From Lethocerus indicus (Eukaryota; Arthropoda; Insecta; Hemiptera; Belostomatidae), in contig JACDQD010000003.1 in assembly GCA_019843655.1 (NCBI GenBank), positions 26,524,224-26,588,223 of the forward strand: a stretch of 64,000 nucleotides of DNA. The letters run 5' to 3'. Positions 34,457-46,809 of this stretch are shown in pieces. The notes beneath the pieces are model-generated. The model was not told the DNA's origin and made no database searches. It worked only from the letters and a program-made list of their open reading frames with translations. The stretch's first letter is position 1, and each line of letters opens with the position of its first letter. Position numbers and translations under genes: made by a program.

Positions 34457-37131
34457 AATATAAGCTTTGGATAAAATCCTCGATGGACATGAGATTGTCC
34501 CTCAGTTGACTGTTATATTAATTCCCATTTGTAATTAGAACGAGGGTGCAAATGGTTATACCTCCTGTTCAAATTGGCCAACATCCAAAGCAACATTTAT
34601 GTCTACAAGCTGGGGTTATCTCTTTTATTCAACTACACTATAGCGGAAAATTGATTTTTATATGATTTTAAATTTAATATTTGATTTTGTTTTGATTAAC
34701 ACAGGAAATTGTGATGAATCAGAATGCATAATACTGAAATTATAAGTGGTACTCAATTTATTCGATTATATCACGCTCTTATAACAACAACGCCGGTGAT
34801 AACACTCTGTTCCTTCAGATATATATGTTCTTGTTTGTAACTCTCATAAAAACACTATTTAGGTGTAAATCTGCTACTAGTTGTAGTAAAATGAGGAAAG
34901 AGCGAGAGTTCACAGGGTATATGCGAAATCTGCTTCAAGAATTCAAAATTAACTGTTTCGTTGATTACAACTATCAATTTAAATTACGATTGAATCGTGA
35001 GAGCTGGGGGAGCGGATTCCATTCACGTCCGTACCTTGAATTTGGGGCATTTATATTAACCTAGGTTTAGAACGAGCTTAATACGCCGGTACGCTTAGCG
35101 CTTATTAAAGGACAAAGTATGAACATAGATAGGATAATTTAAATTGTTCATCGTCGATCACTTATCAATCAGTAAGTCTGGAGTATAATAAGATAAATAC
35201 TAAGAGGAAATACTCTGTCTTTTGATGTTCTTAAAGCATGAAATTCCTCTGCCCGACCCAATGGATATTTTTCTTCCTGCACATAAGGTCGATTCGAGTG
35301 AAGGCGGCAGTGCGGAGCTGAGGAGAGTTGACCTCGTTGAACAAGTTGGGGTTACGTAAGAAAGTTGCATTGAAGCACGGGGAGCTCGGCCGACCTTTAC
35401 TCGGGTTATAAACGCGTATTTATGCAATGCACACCTCTCACCGGAGCTCCCCCCACTTTGTGAGGCCCCTCCAACACCTGTTTCCTACATCCCTTTCAAC
35501 AACTGACGTTTAAAGGGAAAACTGCTATCGATATAGAAAATCCAAACTCCTAAATTTACCTCATCATTCTGCCCTCGTAACGTCTCTCCTGTTTAACCTA
35601 TATATTGCAACTGGCGTCGACCAATAAATGGCAGTTTAATAATTTAATTATCCGATACAGGACAAATGCCTGTATAAATTGGGGGCTGCCTTAAATAACA
35701 TTTAGCCAAAATAATATGGGCGATATTGTAGATGACAGTATGTTTAACAAATTTGGATTGTATACAATATTAATTAAATACAGTATTTGGGTTAACTATT
35801 CGAGGATCCGCATTTCGTTAGACTTCAGATAATTCGGAAACAAGGATAAAAGAACATAGAGGTGTAGTAGTGGTAACCGAGTTATGCTTGCAAAGCTTTC
35901 AGAAAAGAAATACTCCTTTCGATTAGAAAGTAATTTGTTTTACTCTTGAACCAATTCAGAACCTGAATATCGACTTGTCGATAATCATTTTTCTATAATT
36001 TCTTTATCCGATAAGACCATTTTCAGCGGAGGAATAACATTTTTAAAACTTTTTTTCTAAAAGTACTACTGAAATATTGTGATTGTTACTAACCGCAATC
36101 GATATTAGCCAAATATGGGTAGCGCGATTGTTCATATTTTTCAAACGTCTTGCAAGTAGTTACTTTCTTCTCCGCGATTCGCGAAATTATAAAATATGAG
36201 GTAGAAAAAGAAATGCAGAATTCCCCTGCGCCGTACTTTAAAGGTTAACGAGGAGCGTCAGACTGCCGCCACCGGCGCCACTCTCCCTATACTGAATAGA
36301 ATGAGACAAATGAAGACCGCAATGAGAATTCCTCGCTCAATGCTTCATCATTATTGTTATCGTTACCAAGTCCGACTCCCGTGAAACCGGGTTAATCACG
36401 GGAAAAGATCCTCCCTCCCACTTCCCTCGCCTCTCCGTAATTTGACTTGGAACTGGAAAATTAAAACGGGAGAATAATGGAAAACGGTCGGAAAAGTCGG
36501 ATGACGAGAGACCGCCCAGTCTACAAACTGGGACTGAAAGCTGACAATAGAGTGAATGGAGTCAACACAATAGCGTTACAAAACCTGTGACCTCCAAGGT
36601 TTTCTTGAATGAGCGTCTACCTTTGGCCCCTATCACTCTTAACATTTCCCGCTCACTTTTAAAATTAGTGATATCTTTATTTTTTTACTCCATATCTTGT
36701 GTAAATTAAAAGAGATACTGGGGTTAAAAGTTTCTCAGATTTGTACTCTGTTATGTTCCCATTTCTAATCTGTCGGTTGTTTCCAGTTTCTTTTTTAAGA
36801 TACCAATCTGGTTGTCCGCGACTCTTGCTACCTTCAGTTAATTTCAAAATAATCGAAAATTACTATGGTTAATAAGATTTAAGTTGGTATTGGGAAAAAT
36901 TTAGATTCCTGCGAATAGTCTATTTAAGCTTTTTTGTTTGTGCAGTGCGTTGTATATTAGAAGGGCCTGCTTTCCCCCCTTAAACCAGTTCTCTATAATT
37001 CTGTCATTAGCAACGTGTTGAGCAACAAATTATCTGCGTCCTATAAGCCGTACACACACGACCACACAGTGAAAAGCTCATGTGGTTTATCAGGCGATAC
37101 CTATAGCCTCGGTCAGATAATATTTAGGTGT

Positions 37132-37168
37132 GGGGGTTGGCGGCCCAGTTTGGGTAGGGGGTAGGGGG
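37132..37168 (+). other. Potential G-quadruplex
   Basis: Four G runs of at least three occur at 37132-37136, 37152-37154, 37157-37161 and 37164-37168. The last three have two-base loops; the first loop is long (15 nt), so stability is uncertain. Confidence 0.5.
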
Positions 37169-38975
37169 TGATTAGTTTCAGCCCTCCACCTCTATTAGGG
37201 GTTGTTAATGGGAATCCCGTTTCATTGTCTGGCCCTTCGCTAAACCAAGATAAGTCGATTACATCCCACCTTCTGCTTTATATAAATGAAGTCGGCCTTA
37301 TAATAATCGGCGGGCTTATGACCCACACACAGCCGCATTTTCTGCCCGTTCGTCTGTCCGACAGTAATTTAGTTTGTTTCACATTAGGACATACTATTTT
37401 CAATAACTCCATAGCTCTCTTTATTATAGCATATTCTTCAATCGGTTAACCTCTTGGGTACCGCGAACGGGAGTGCCGACATTTAATGGTCAATGACAGA
37501 ACTCGACTTATAAGGAGGTCGTTTTAACGTTTTTTACTTCGACAAGGAAAAAGCAAAAAAGGGAATACCGGTTGTTCTATTATATAGCCAAGTTTAGCCT
37601 TAGTATACTAAGGTCATTTCTTTCATTTACTGCATTCTATTAATTCCCTTTCACACTACAGCATTTGTATAACATTTTTGACTCCCTATTTTTGAAAAAC
37701 TATTCCAATTCTAAACTAAAGTCTTCTAATAAATAACAGCGCCTTCTGTCTATCCTGTGATTTCACCTTGCTTTCCAGAATGACAAAGTACTATATTTTC
37801 AACGACAATAGTCGTCTGGATTGATCCTTGTCAGTATTTAAAACCGTCTATCTTCAACTTCGGTTTTGCTATATATTTTCGTAATCCCGGTATCAAATCA
37901 GTTCACCGCGGCATCGGTTTGAAAAGAACGGTTACAATGTTGGTCACGCTTCGCTTTTTTGCGTCCTCAGATTTCGCACAACCCTCCACCCGCCTTATTT
38001 CCTCGCCGAACGGCATTCCGTACAACAGACACGCCGTCCCAATATGTTGGCTTTTATCATTTACCCGGTGTTTCTTTATTCAATTCGCTCCTCAATTATT
38101 TGCGAATTGCGTTGGAAATCGGAAAATCGAAATGGCACAACTACTAGTGATAGTAAAATGCGAGTTGAGCCGAATACCTACACAGAAAACTATTGATAGT
38201 TTAAAAAAACTGTTACAGCGTACAGTTTCAAATATATTTTTTCTGCTCTCCTCGAACGTCACACCGAGCGCAATTTATTTTCGCCGACGATAAAGCGAAT
38301 CTGTTGTACACTGAGGGAAAAGGGCCGGTGGCGGCCGCGTTATTCGGGGATGATTACTTAGTTGTTATAAATACCGTCCATCAATATTGGGACGCGCGGT
38401 ACGGCCCACTACACCCGACTAGCTGTAATTAATACGAGCGTTAATTAGTCAATCTGTTACAACATCGCCTCTGTTTCTGATTTACTTATGCCCGACCCCG
38501 ACACGGCTTAATACGGCTTCCTAATCACCGGACCGACCTGTCCCTCCCTGTCGGCCACAAATTAACATTTTATCGGCGTCCGAAATCGGTCCAATACCAA
38601 ATTCGGGCCAACATTTTTCAGCTTTAGCGGACGTAAATTTGAACACTCGCTGTGGCAAATAAGACTGAGAAAAGAGATACATTTTCTGTTGTTTTAACAT
38701 GGCGGATCCACGAATGTTTGGAATATCTCATGGCTTACTGTTCGACCGGAGCTGTCACGCTACTGATTGGCACTGTCGCCTCATTGACGGCACATGCACA
38801 TACTATAATAGTTGAGAGAGGAAAGGAACGAATGGTAGTACATATAAATAAGTAAATATCTAGAATACAAACCTTACCCGTTTTGAGAATATGAATATAA
38901 AAATCGTACATACTACGATATAAACGGTTATACCACTACGCCACTGATTCTTAATTCCTTAAATGAATCAAGAAA

Positions 38976-39002
38976 TATATTACAGGAATCGGCTGTAATA
39001 TA
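38976..39002 (+). other. Perfect 10-bp hairpin
   Basis: TATATTACAG (38976-38985) pairs with CTGTAATATA (38993-39002) around the 7-nt loop GAATCGG. No gene is visible beside it. Confidence 0.65.
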
Positions 39003-42000
39003 CAAGAATAAAGTGTGCATCGTATACTGTAGTATTATAGCGTGTGAATAATGAACTGAATTGTGGGTTTTTTTTATTGTGACGAGTATTAAAATATTTA
39101 CTCTTTCGTCGTTAAACGAAAAATAACAACCAATTGCCCATGAGAAGCAGTCAACGCAACGAGGCTCTGAAAGCAATAACTGTAGTGCTTTGTCACCGTT
39201 AATATACCGTTCAGTATAAATTGCTTGCCCTCGTCTGCTATAAAAGTTTAATTTTATCGAGGGTGCATTATCGCTTGATACAATGTTTTTACGTGAAAGG
39301 CACTGTTTGTTTGTTTGATCTTTTGAAGGGGTTACGGCAATATAATAAACGAATGAAACACTTGCGGCCCATTAATACACTTCGATTGAAGTTTTTTATG
39401 CAATCATTCAGAACTCAATTAATTTTCAATAGTAAAATGAAGTTGAGTCAGTGAATATGTTCCAAATGTGTAGAATTATGATGAATATATATTAGCGTTG
39501 TATGTGTGCGTTGCGTGTGACGAGAACAAGAATTTGAATCAGTTCAGTCACAGTAGAATCCAATCGATTCAGCCCGGACTTCATAAACGGAAAGTGCTTT
39601 TCAAAGCTTTTAAATTTTAATTCCCCTTCAAACGACCTTGCGACATCGCAGAATATTAATTTCCTTGGGTATACCGATTTGCCGCAAATATCAATCTGCG
39701 AATGTACGCCATTGAAATTCTCGATAGTAGTACCCAGAAAATAAAATGCTGTTTTCAATACAACCCGAAGCACCGAAATCGGTCTTTCAGATGGTTCTAT
39801 GTCGCCTTTTTTACCCCTTAGGGAGAAACGTATCTTCATCGTCGTCAAGAGACGATTCATTATTATTAGTCAAACCTGTGATTAATGATTGATGTTTGAT
39901 ACTTCAATTGTTACTTAACTAATGGAGTAGTAACCGAATGGCTCTATCACGTAGGTTTTTTTCCTTTTCACAGTTCTCTGGACACAGGATTTGTAAGACG
40001 TACCGAATTGCTAACACTGTTCTGGCGAATAGTGAATTTAAGGAAAATAGATACTTTTTATAAAATCTTTCGTGCTAATTATAAAATAAGGAGATTTCAC
40101 GATGGGATAAACTGTTGGCTTGTTTATTGAGCGACGCGGTTCGGGTCTAATTAAACTGGAGATATAAAGAGCGGCAGTCGGCAGTGGAATAGGAGGTTGC
40201 CGACCCGTGATGGGAACCGTAGCCTGTTTATGTTTAGTAATGTCACATTCTGTTATTGACCCGTTATCTCTCCGCAAACAGAACAGATGCCTGCCTCGAT
40301 TGGTTGACATTAGAAACAGTAAACGTCTGTTGTTTCACTGGTCTTTTATCCCCGTTATCTGGTACACTAACAATAAAAGATTTTTCCCACGGAGTGGTCC
40401 TCTTCATCCAACTAAAAAATTCTTCAAGCAAGAAACAGATTTTCTACGTCGTATGAAAAATAATAACATAGATTTCATAAAGTGATAATCATACGATGCA
40501 TCGAAACGTAATTCCAAGGAGTGTCGTATTTTCTTTATTATAGCCAGATAAGATAATATTACAACCAGATTAATTCTAAAAAAAGAGTGTTAGCGCTGGC
40601 GCCGATTTCTTTTGTAAATAATAGATTTTTATACGGCACCAATAATGTGTTCCGCTTTATTCCCGACAACTGCCCTGTTATCCACCAAGCGGCGTTTAAG
40701 TGTTTTATACTCTGTTCCTTTCGAGAATTGCTTTTGAGAATTTTTTTTCAACCGTTTTCCAAGGATGGCAGGGAGGAAGCATCGCGAAAATATATCTCCT
40801 CGGTCCGTTAGTCTGTTGAGAATATCCCAAGTTCCAATGAACATCGAACAGCTAAATTGTCCGTTAGAGTTGTTTATTGCCATCCCGTTTAGGAAGGGAG
40901 GAAGTGTTTTTCGATGAACTTAGCTCGCAGGAATTTCCTTTGACGTATTGTACAATGATTTATAATGCCGATGAGTTTAGCTATTGTTGTAAGCAGCTAT
41001 GATATAATTCTTAAATACAGTTATAAGTAGGTTTTCTCGTATTATTATCAAAATAAAAAATTAAAGTTATAAACCGAAATCGAATTTAAACGCGAAAATA
41101 GCAACTGCGCCTGCCTCCTAGATGGAGAATCATGGACCACAACTAGTTGCTTGTTAAATATTCCTTCTGTATCCTTCTTCCCTGGTTGGCGGCAAAAATC
41201 TGCATCTGTTTTCATCTTTGGAGAAAATGCCGGCGGTATAATAACATAAATCAATTATAAGGGGACATTTGGGGGGTTTATATTGAAACACTAATAATAT
41301 GGCGAGATATTGGAGCTGTCCCCGTTATTTATGGCCGCCCCAGTGTTCTTTTATTTCCACCCCCTCCCCCCTCCGCCCTGCGCCGTTTTTTCCAGGGTTT
41401 CAGAGTTTTATCCAGGGGTGCAAGCAAATTTCCCACTTGTTTCACACATACGGTTCCCAGTGTAGGGTTCAAATTGCTTTTTATTAGCGGACAAACCACT
41501 GGCGGCCCATTAATTTTCGGATTTTGCCCGCCACCCTATACTCTGCCGGCCGGCCGTTTTTCTCCCGTTCGCTGTCTTTTGATGGTGTCCCGTGATAAAA
41601 TTCGATAACGGTTAGCCCGACCAATTAGGCAAATTATTTTAATTGAATTATTAGTGCAGCTAGTTTTCAGATCCATAAGATACAGCTTAAACATTTTGAC
41701 AACTTCACGAAGCGGTTCTTCGAATATCTAACCGGTTGTGCCTCTCTCCGCACTAATACTACTGTACTAAGTTACAATAGTAACAACCCGACAACGCTAC
41801 AAGCAAACCCCCGGTGTTTAATTAGCCGCGGAATCATGCTTTGTTGTTCCTATGCATATATTTGTTATCGGTTGTATGTTATACACGAGGTGACCTCAAT
41901 TATAATTTTGGATGCTGTTGAGATAGGGAACGGGTAAAAAGTATGCCTTTTTGTGCGAGTTGGTACTTCATTCGAAAGAAGGTCGAATGAAATTAAAAAC

Positions 42001-42699
42001 GGATTTCTTTTTTATCCAGATGAAAAAACTGCCCTTCGCAGATAAGTGTTATCTCGGCCGCCTCCTGGTTTCCGACAGCTCTCTTTTACCTTAGGAACAA
42101 TTGCCTGAATAGATAAGTAATTACGGTTTGCTGTTAAATCTATTATCTCGTTAATTGAATTAATTTCTTATAGGGGTTAGCTGTTATGCGCCCCTATTAC
42201 CAATTATTATTATGATTGATAAATGCATATTATTTACAGTTATGGATTTATGAACTTAATGATTCAACGTTTGACTCGTATATGTAGATAGATCCATTAT
42301 GACCTTTAAATAAATATTATGTTAATTGACATTTTGTGCTTTATTGTCCGTTACGATGTAGGGGAGGGGAAGGTTCCCCGTTGAAAGTGTCATTTCGTAT
42401 CATTTACTTATAGGTAATAAAATGTATATACACTGACCTTGATCGTCCGGCACATAGCCTTGCTTTGTTAGTAGCGTTTCTTTTTTCTTCCGTGTGAATT
42501 GGTGAATTCGTACTAGATCAGGGACGATACTTGGGCCTGTCGCGAATGATTTGAAATTTGGACCCCTAAATACAATTAGTAACAGATTAAATCGATGGAG
42601 TAAATCTGTTGATGCAGTGAGCACAATCTTCGTCGAAATTAACGAGTCGGAGGATTCGAATTTCAAGGCAAAGTCTAGTTGAAATAATTTACTCGTCCT

Positions 42700-43420
42700 C
42701 GTTTAATTGGCCGGGCCGGCGGGGAGAATGGGAGCGGCCGCGGGTCACCACCGCTTAATACCTCATTCATTATAATTGCAGCTTCAGTTCCGCCTGTTTG
42801 TTGTTTATTTAACTCCCGACAGTTTTTTCCTTATACGCTCGAATTTATGGACGAGATCGAACTCCGGTCTCGCGCTACCGCGTCTGCTGAAATAAGAAAG
42901 AAAGTTTCCATTGTAATAAGTTGTCGACGAAGTTCTTCTGCCGAGGCTGTGCAATTTGGATTGAACAGTTGGGAGTCAGAGGTGAATCCAGGTCTGAGAA
43001 TTGGACAGCTGTTGCCCGTGTGTACAGACGTGTGTGTAGGATAATGGGTGTTTGGTGCGCGTGTGTGTAGTGTAATTATCCTACTGCCAACTGCCTAACG
43101 CAACAAAGAGAGCAGCCGTGGTGGGAGGGGGTGAGGTCCTATGTTGACATTGCTCGCGCCCTGTCAGCTAGTGTCTCTCGCACGCTCTTCGTCTTGTTAT
43201 CCGTGTTGGCGGTAGGACAGAATATCCTACCGCGGAAGGCTGAGGAGATCTCGAAGCGAGAGTTTCCCGACGGTGAATTTTGCGGGGACAATGCGTCTTA
43301 ATACGTCTCAATTAATACCAAACAGACTCTCTCTCTCTCTCGCTCCCTTTCGAGACGCCAACATCGCCGCGAGTCATTCCCCGTTATTATTTGTCGACCC
43401 GGCCAATTCACTAAATTAAT
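42700..43420. promoter_or_regulatory. GC-rich island, possible regulatory element
   Basis: A block clearly richer in G+C than its surroundings. It contains GGCCGGGCCGGCGGGG, a NotI-type GCGGCCGC, several CpG-containing words, a CT repeat (GAGA on the other strand) and CGATCGTACG nearby. A 65-codon open frame (42847-43044) has no recognisable domain. It could be a promoter, an enhancer or an unrecognised exon; no initiator or splice pattern settles this. Confidence 0.3.
43326..43341. repeat. Short (CT)n run
   Basis: CTCTCTCTCTCTCTCG sits in the GC-rich block 42.7-43.4 kb. On the other strand it gives GAGAG elements, as bound by GAGA-type factors in insects. Confidence 0.7.
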
Positions 43421-43565
43421 AGAACTGATGATGAGTCATCCATGACATGTTCATCGATCGTACGATGCCTTAATTATTTCTCGATCGTAATATAATGTTA
43501 GCACTCCTGTGACTGAATGAATTCGGAACAACAGTAAACGGTAAAAGTTATACCGTTGTGATGTT

Positions 43566-43620
43566 CTATCTTCCTAATCTCACCGTATGCTGGACCGGTT
43601 CCGGGTTGTTGGCATTGTAA
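43566..43620 (-). repeat. Possible ancient PLE 3'-end fragment
   Basis: Plus-strand CTATCTTCCTAATCTCACCG followed by GCTGGACCGGTTCCGGGTTG resembles the PLE end, where a TCTGTC-CTTCTCAC segment precedes GCTAGACCGGTTTCGGCTGC. The hammerhead core is not recognisable. Confidence 0.3.
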
Positions 43621-44996
43621 ATTGTTGAGGCTCCTACGCATGTCTATTGCCCACGGGGCATTCATCGTGTCTACACTGTTACACAAGATTTCGGTGTGAA
43701 GTCAGATTATAGCAGAGGTATCCTATTCCAAAACCTATTGCACCCCCTAAAAGACATCTCAAATTAATTAATTCACTATAGATCTAACGTGTCAATATAG
43801 CCTATCGAAAATACAAATAGAAAGGCGGTTGACTGCTTCTTTTACAAAACTCGTGTCTCATTTCTCCTTAATTGAAGTGATAAATATAGTGATTATCAAG
43901 GTGAGAATTTATCTCAGTCTCCTTTTATAATAAATAATTGTATTATTTATCTATTATGGCTCCTGAAGGGAATTGATTGCTTATGTTACTTCACGCTTAA
44001 ACTTAAGAAAGGATTATAAAAGAAAGTTTAGAATACTCTTCTATTGAGATCGATGACATCATTTAAATACTAAGGAGTGTTAAACCGGAATGTTATTCAG
44101 GATTTGGAATGCGAATTCTGTAAAATTCTAAGAACCACAGAGCTCATTCTCATGCGAATTGGCGATGATGCACGTTGAATATTTGATTCTTTGATATCAT
44201 TGCAGTTTTAATACCAGAATATGCGGGACTGTGTTAGGTTAGGTTAAATTAATGCTAATTTGTTTATATCGATTTTAAAAGTTATCTCAAATTGATTTTA
44301 TCCTTAAATAATTTTTATTAATTACATGTAGCCAGTTAGAAATCAAGGAATAGTTGCGAGATATATTGTGGTCTCACGTTGAAAAGGTTGTTAGCCCATG
44401 ATTATTGAACCTCAATGATTAATAGCTACTGATATTATGTATAGTTCTATAGGGCAAAATACATGGTTTCTAGTGTTTCCAAGCATTAAACATTGTAAAA
44501 TTTCCAAGGTATCATCGAAAATGGTTGACGCGGGGCATCTAAATTTGGCGAATTTATTGAAATCAAAAAAGAAGCCGAGAAAAAACCGTTTTATTTTGTT
44601 GCCCAACGCCCACTGCAACCTGACTGTGGTCATTTCTCCCGATAGGGTCGGTGATCTCATCATACCAACTTGAGTTGTCGACCTTTAAGAGCACTACCTT
44701 AACTCCCTTGTTTTACAGCTCTCCATTTACATTCCTCTGAGGATAACGTCTAGATAGGCTTTGTATTCTCGACAATGGTAGTCCGGGTAGTTTGATGAAA
44801 TTCGAGTATACTATATAAGAGTAAAATGCTTAAAAAAATTACAACAAAAAAACGAACTCTATAGTTTACTAGACAATTTTAAAACGGACATAACGGTATG
44901 ACTGACGAGTGGATTTTGTCTGTCCTTCATGATTTCTCATCGTATTCTCACCATTAAAATTAGTAAGTATTCAATTTGAGTACAGACTAATACTTC

Positions 44997-45016
44997 ACAG
45001 ATCTTGTTAGATCTGT
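44997..45016 (+). other. 8-bp hairpin with 4-nt loop
   Basis: ACAGATCT (44997-45004), loop TGTT, AGATCTGT (45009-45016). All pairs are perfect. Confidence 0.5.
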
Positions 45017-46091
45017 AACTTTGGCAAGAACACTTTTATTTTTTTTATTCGAATTTTTGTCTACTAATAGTGCTTAATCGGAGTTTTGCTGACGCTTGAA
45101 CTGTGGTGAAAGTCTAGTGAACTCTCTGAAACAAACCATAAAAACAGTTTTCATTAGCGTTAAAATTCAATACTGTATTAAGAACAATGATGTTATTCAG
45201 AGCATGCAGTTTGGAAAAATCCACTTCTACTATCCGTGAACGGTTTTCACGTTAATACAAAAACCTCGAGAAACGAAATTGTGCAAGAATTGTTGTGTAC
45301 ATTCGACAAATTTGTGCGACCTAAAAGCAACATTCGTGTCTAATGAATAGCACCTAGCCCATCTGGAAAAAAAACAATCAAACTGTAATATCAATAGCGT
45401 GAGACACGTCAGGGATATCTATTTTCACCATAAGTAAGATAGTTGATTTTTAATAGCGAGGCATTTTCTGTTCCGCGCATTCCTTGGCGGAGAACCACTA
45501 GAGAAATATTGGGACCTTCAATTAACTTTTATCAACGAATGCTTTTAATTGCCGGACCCCGATATTTTTCTAAAACGCTTCTAAATAACGCATTTAAAAG
45601 CGCCATTACTGTCGATCGATCTTATCGAGCGCTGTCGACCTAAAAAAAGAAGCCATTTACTGTCTTATTCCGAAATTTTGTTATATTCCCTTTTTATATC
45701 CCAGGATACGAAACAGAAAAACTGAATGTTGTAATCGGGTGGGTGGCTTTTGGTAGGAACTCTCATTGCCAATGAAAAGAAACCCCGTATATTTACGGCG
45801 TATTTGATTGCAGTTTCTTTGGCAGAGTTTGTAACTTGTAGAACAACAGGTTTCTTGTATTCCTAGGCTCTCTGTACTGGCTCAGTTTGTTATAAAGTTT
45901 ATTATTATAGGGGGACGTAATTATTCGGCAAAAGTTTTCTGTTTATCTGCCGACTTTTGCAGAACTCGTTCCTGCTCCGTTGAAAATAACATCTCCTCTC
46001 ATTTTATTACCCATAATATTAGAGCTGCCTTTCTCTAAAGTAACAAGAAATTGGTGGAAACTTATTCCGTTGCCAGATTTCATTGGCCCAC

Positions 46092-46136
46092 TTTAAATAC
46101 ACTTTAGATATTCATTTAAATATACTTTAGATATTT
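46092..46136 (+). repeat. Two-copy tandem repeat, ~23-nt unit
   Basis: TTTAAATACACTTTAGATAT (46092 on) is repeated at 46115 as TTTAAATATACTTTAGATAT with one difference. Confidence 0.75.
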
Positions 46137-46764
46137 TCGTTCATTCTAACGGTGCTCTGGTTCCCTATGCGCCCAGGACTCCACTGTTGGTAATACACGC
46201 ACGCGGAAGACTAAACTTTGAGGCACGACGACTCTCATAAGTAGGATAATATCGAATGACTTTCCTCTACTACAATCCTTAATCCGCTTATATCTACTTT
46301 TGGTCTTGAGATTTTAGACATACCTATGGATCGAACACGGCACTGTTCCAACATTGTTTGTCGGATATTTAATGAACACATTTTATTTCCTATCTTAAAT
46401 AGAAAGTTGTAATATTATCCTTGCTACCAATTTAGACATTTTTAGAGCTAAATTTTTTCAGTTACATATTTAATGAAGTACTCAAGAACATCATTGTTGT
46501 TCAGAAATGAATAACTACTGTCTTGCGCTTATATTAGTATTGTTTTCAAACAATAGTAATACTCTCTTTTTGTTGCAAAATATATTATTATTATCCACTG
46601 ACTGAGTTTTTTCTCAGATAAGTACTAAATTAAACTAAAAGTACAATAATTACACAAAGTAACTAATACAATTTAGTGTTACATATAAATTACGTTATCC
46701 TTATTGCTTGTCGTAAACATTAAATTACATTTCAATAATATTAATGATGATTTCTTTGTTTCAG

Positions 46765-46809
46765 GTAAGTGCAGTCAATATGTTGCTTACTAGCTGTGTA
46801 GAAGGCAAG
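46765..46809 (+). other. Candidate recursive splice site and RS exon
   Basis: TTTCTTTGTTTCAG ends at 46764 and is followed at once by GTAAGT (46765-46770). This is the ratchet-point layout in which a 3' splice site regenerates a 5' splice site. ATATTAATGATGA just upstream offers branch-point adenines. A second donor, AAG|GTAAGTA, begins at 46810 and would define a 45-nt recursive-splicing exon. That exon contains stop codons, so retaining it would interrupt translation. Such sites occur in very long introns of animal genes. No flanking exon is visible here. Confidence 0.5.

Larger units (their letters stand above)
30933..42699. other. Noncoding stretch with microsatellites
   Basis: No gene recognised. 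It contains the compound microsatellite, the GT repeat, the potential quadruplex and one strong hairpin. GC-richer patches occur near 33570-33720, 35240-35480, 36230-36560, 38290-38610 and 41300-41590. Open frames are short and uninformative. Confidence 0.6.

Noticed and set aside
43498..43686. 62-codon minus-strand frame over the possible PLE fragment at 43.6 kb
   Set aside because: It does not resemble RT or GIY-YIG, and the PLE 3' end is noncoding.
44234..44246. TTAGGTTAGGTTA, an arthropod-type telomeric repeat
   Set aside because: Only about two and a half units, so chance is likely; no array or telomere-proximal signs.
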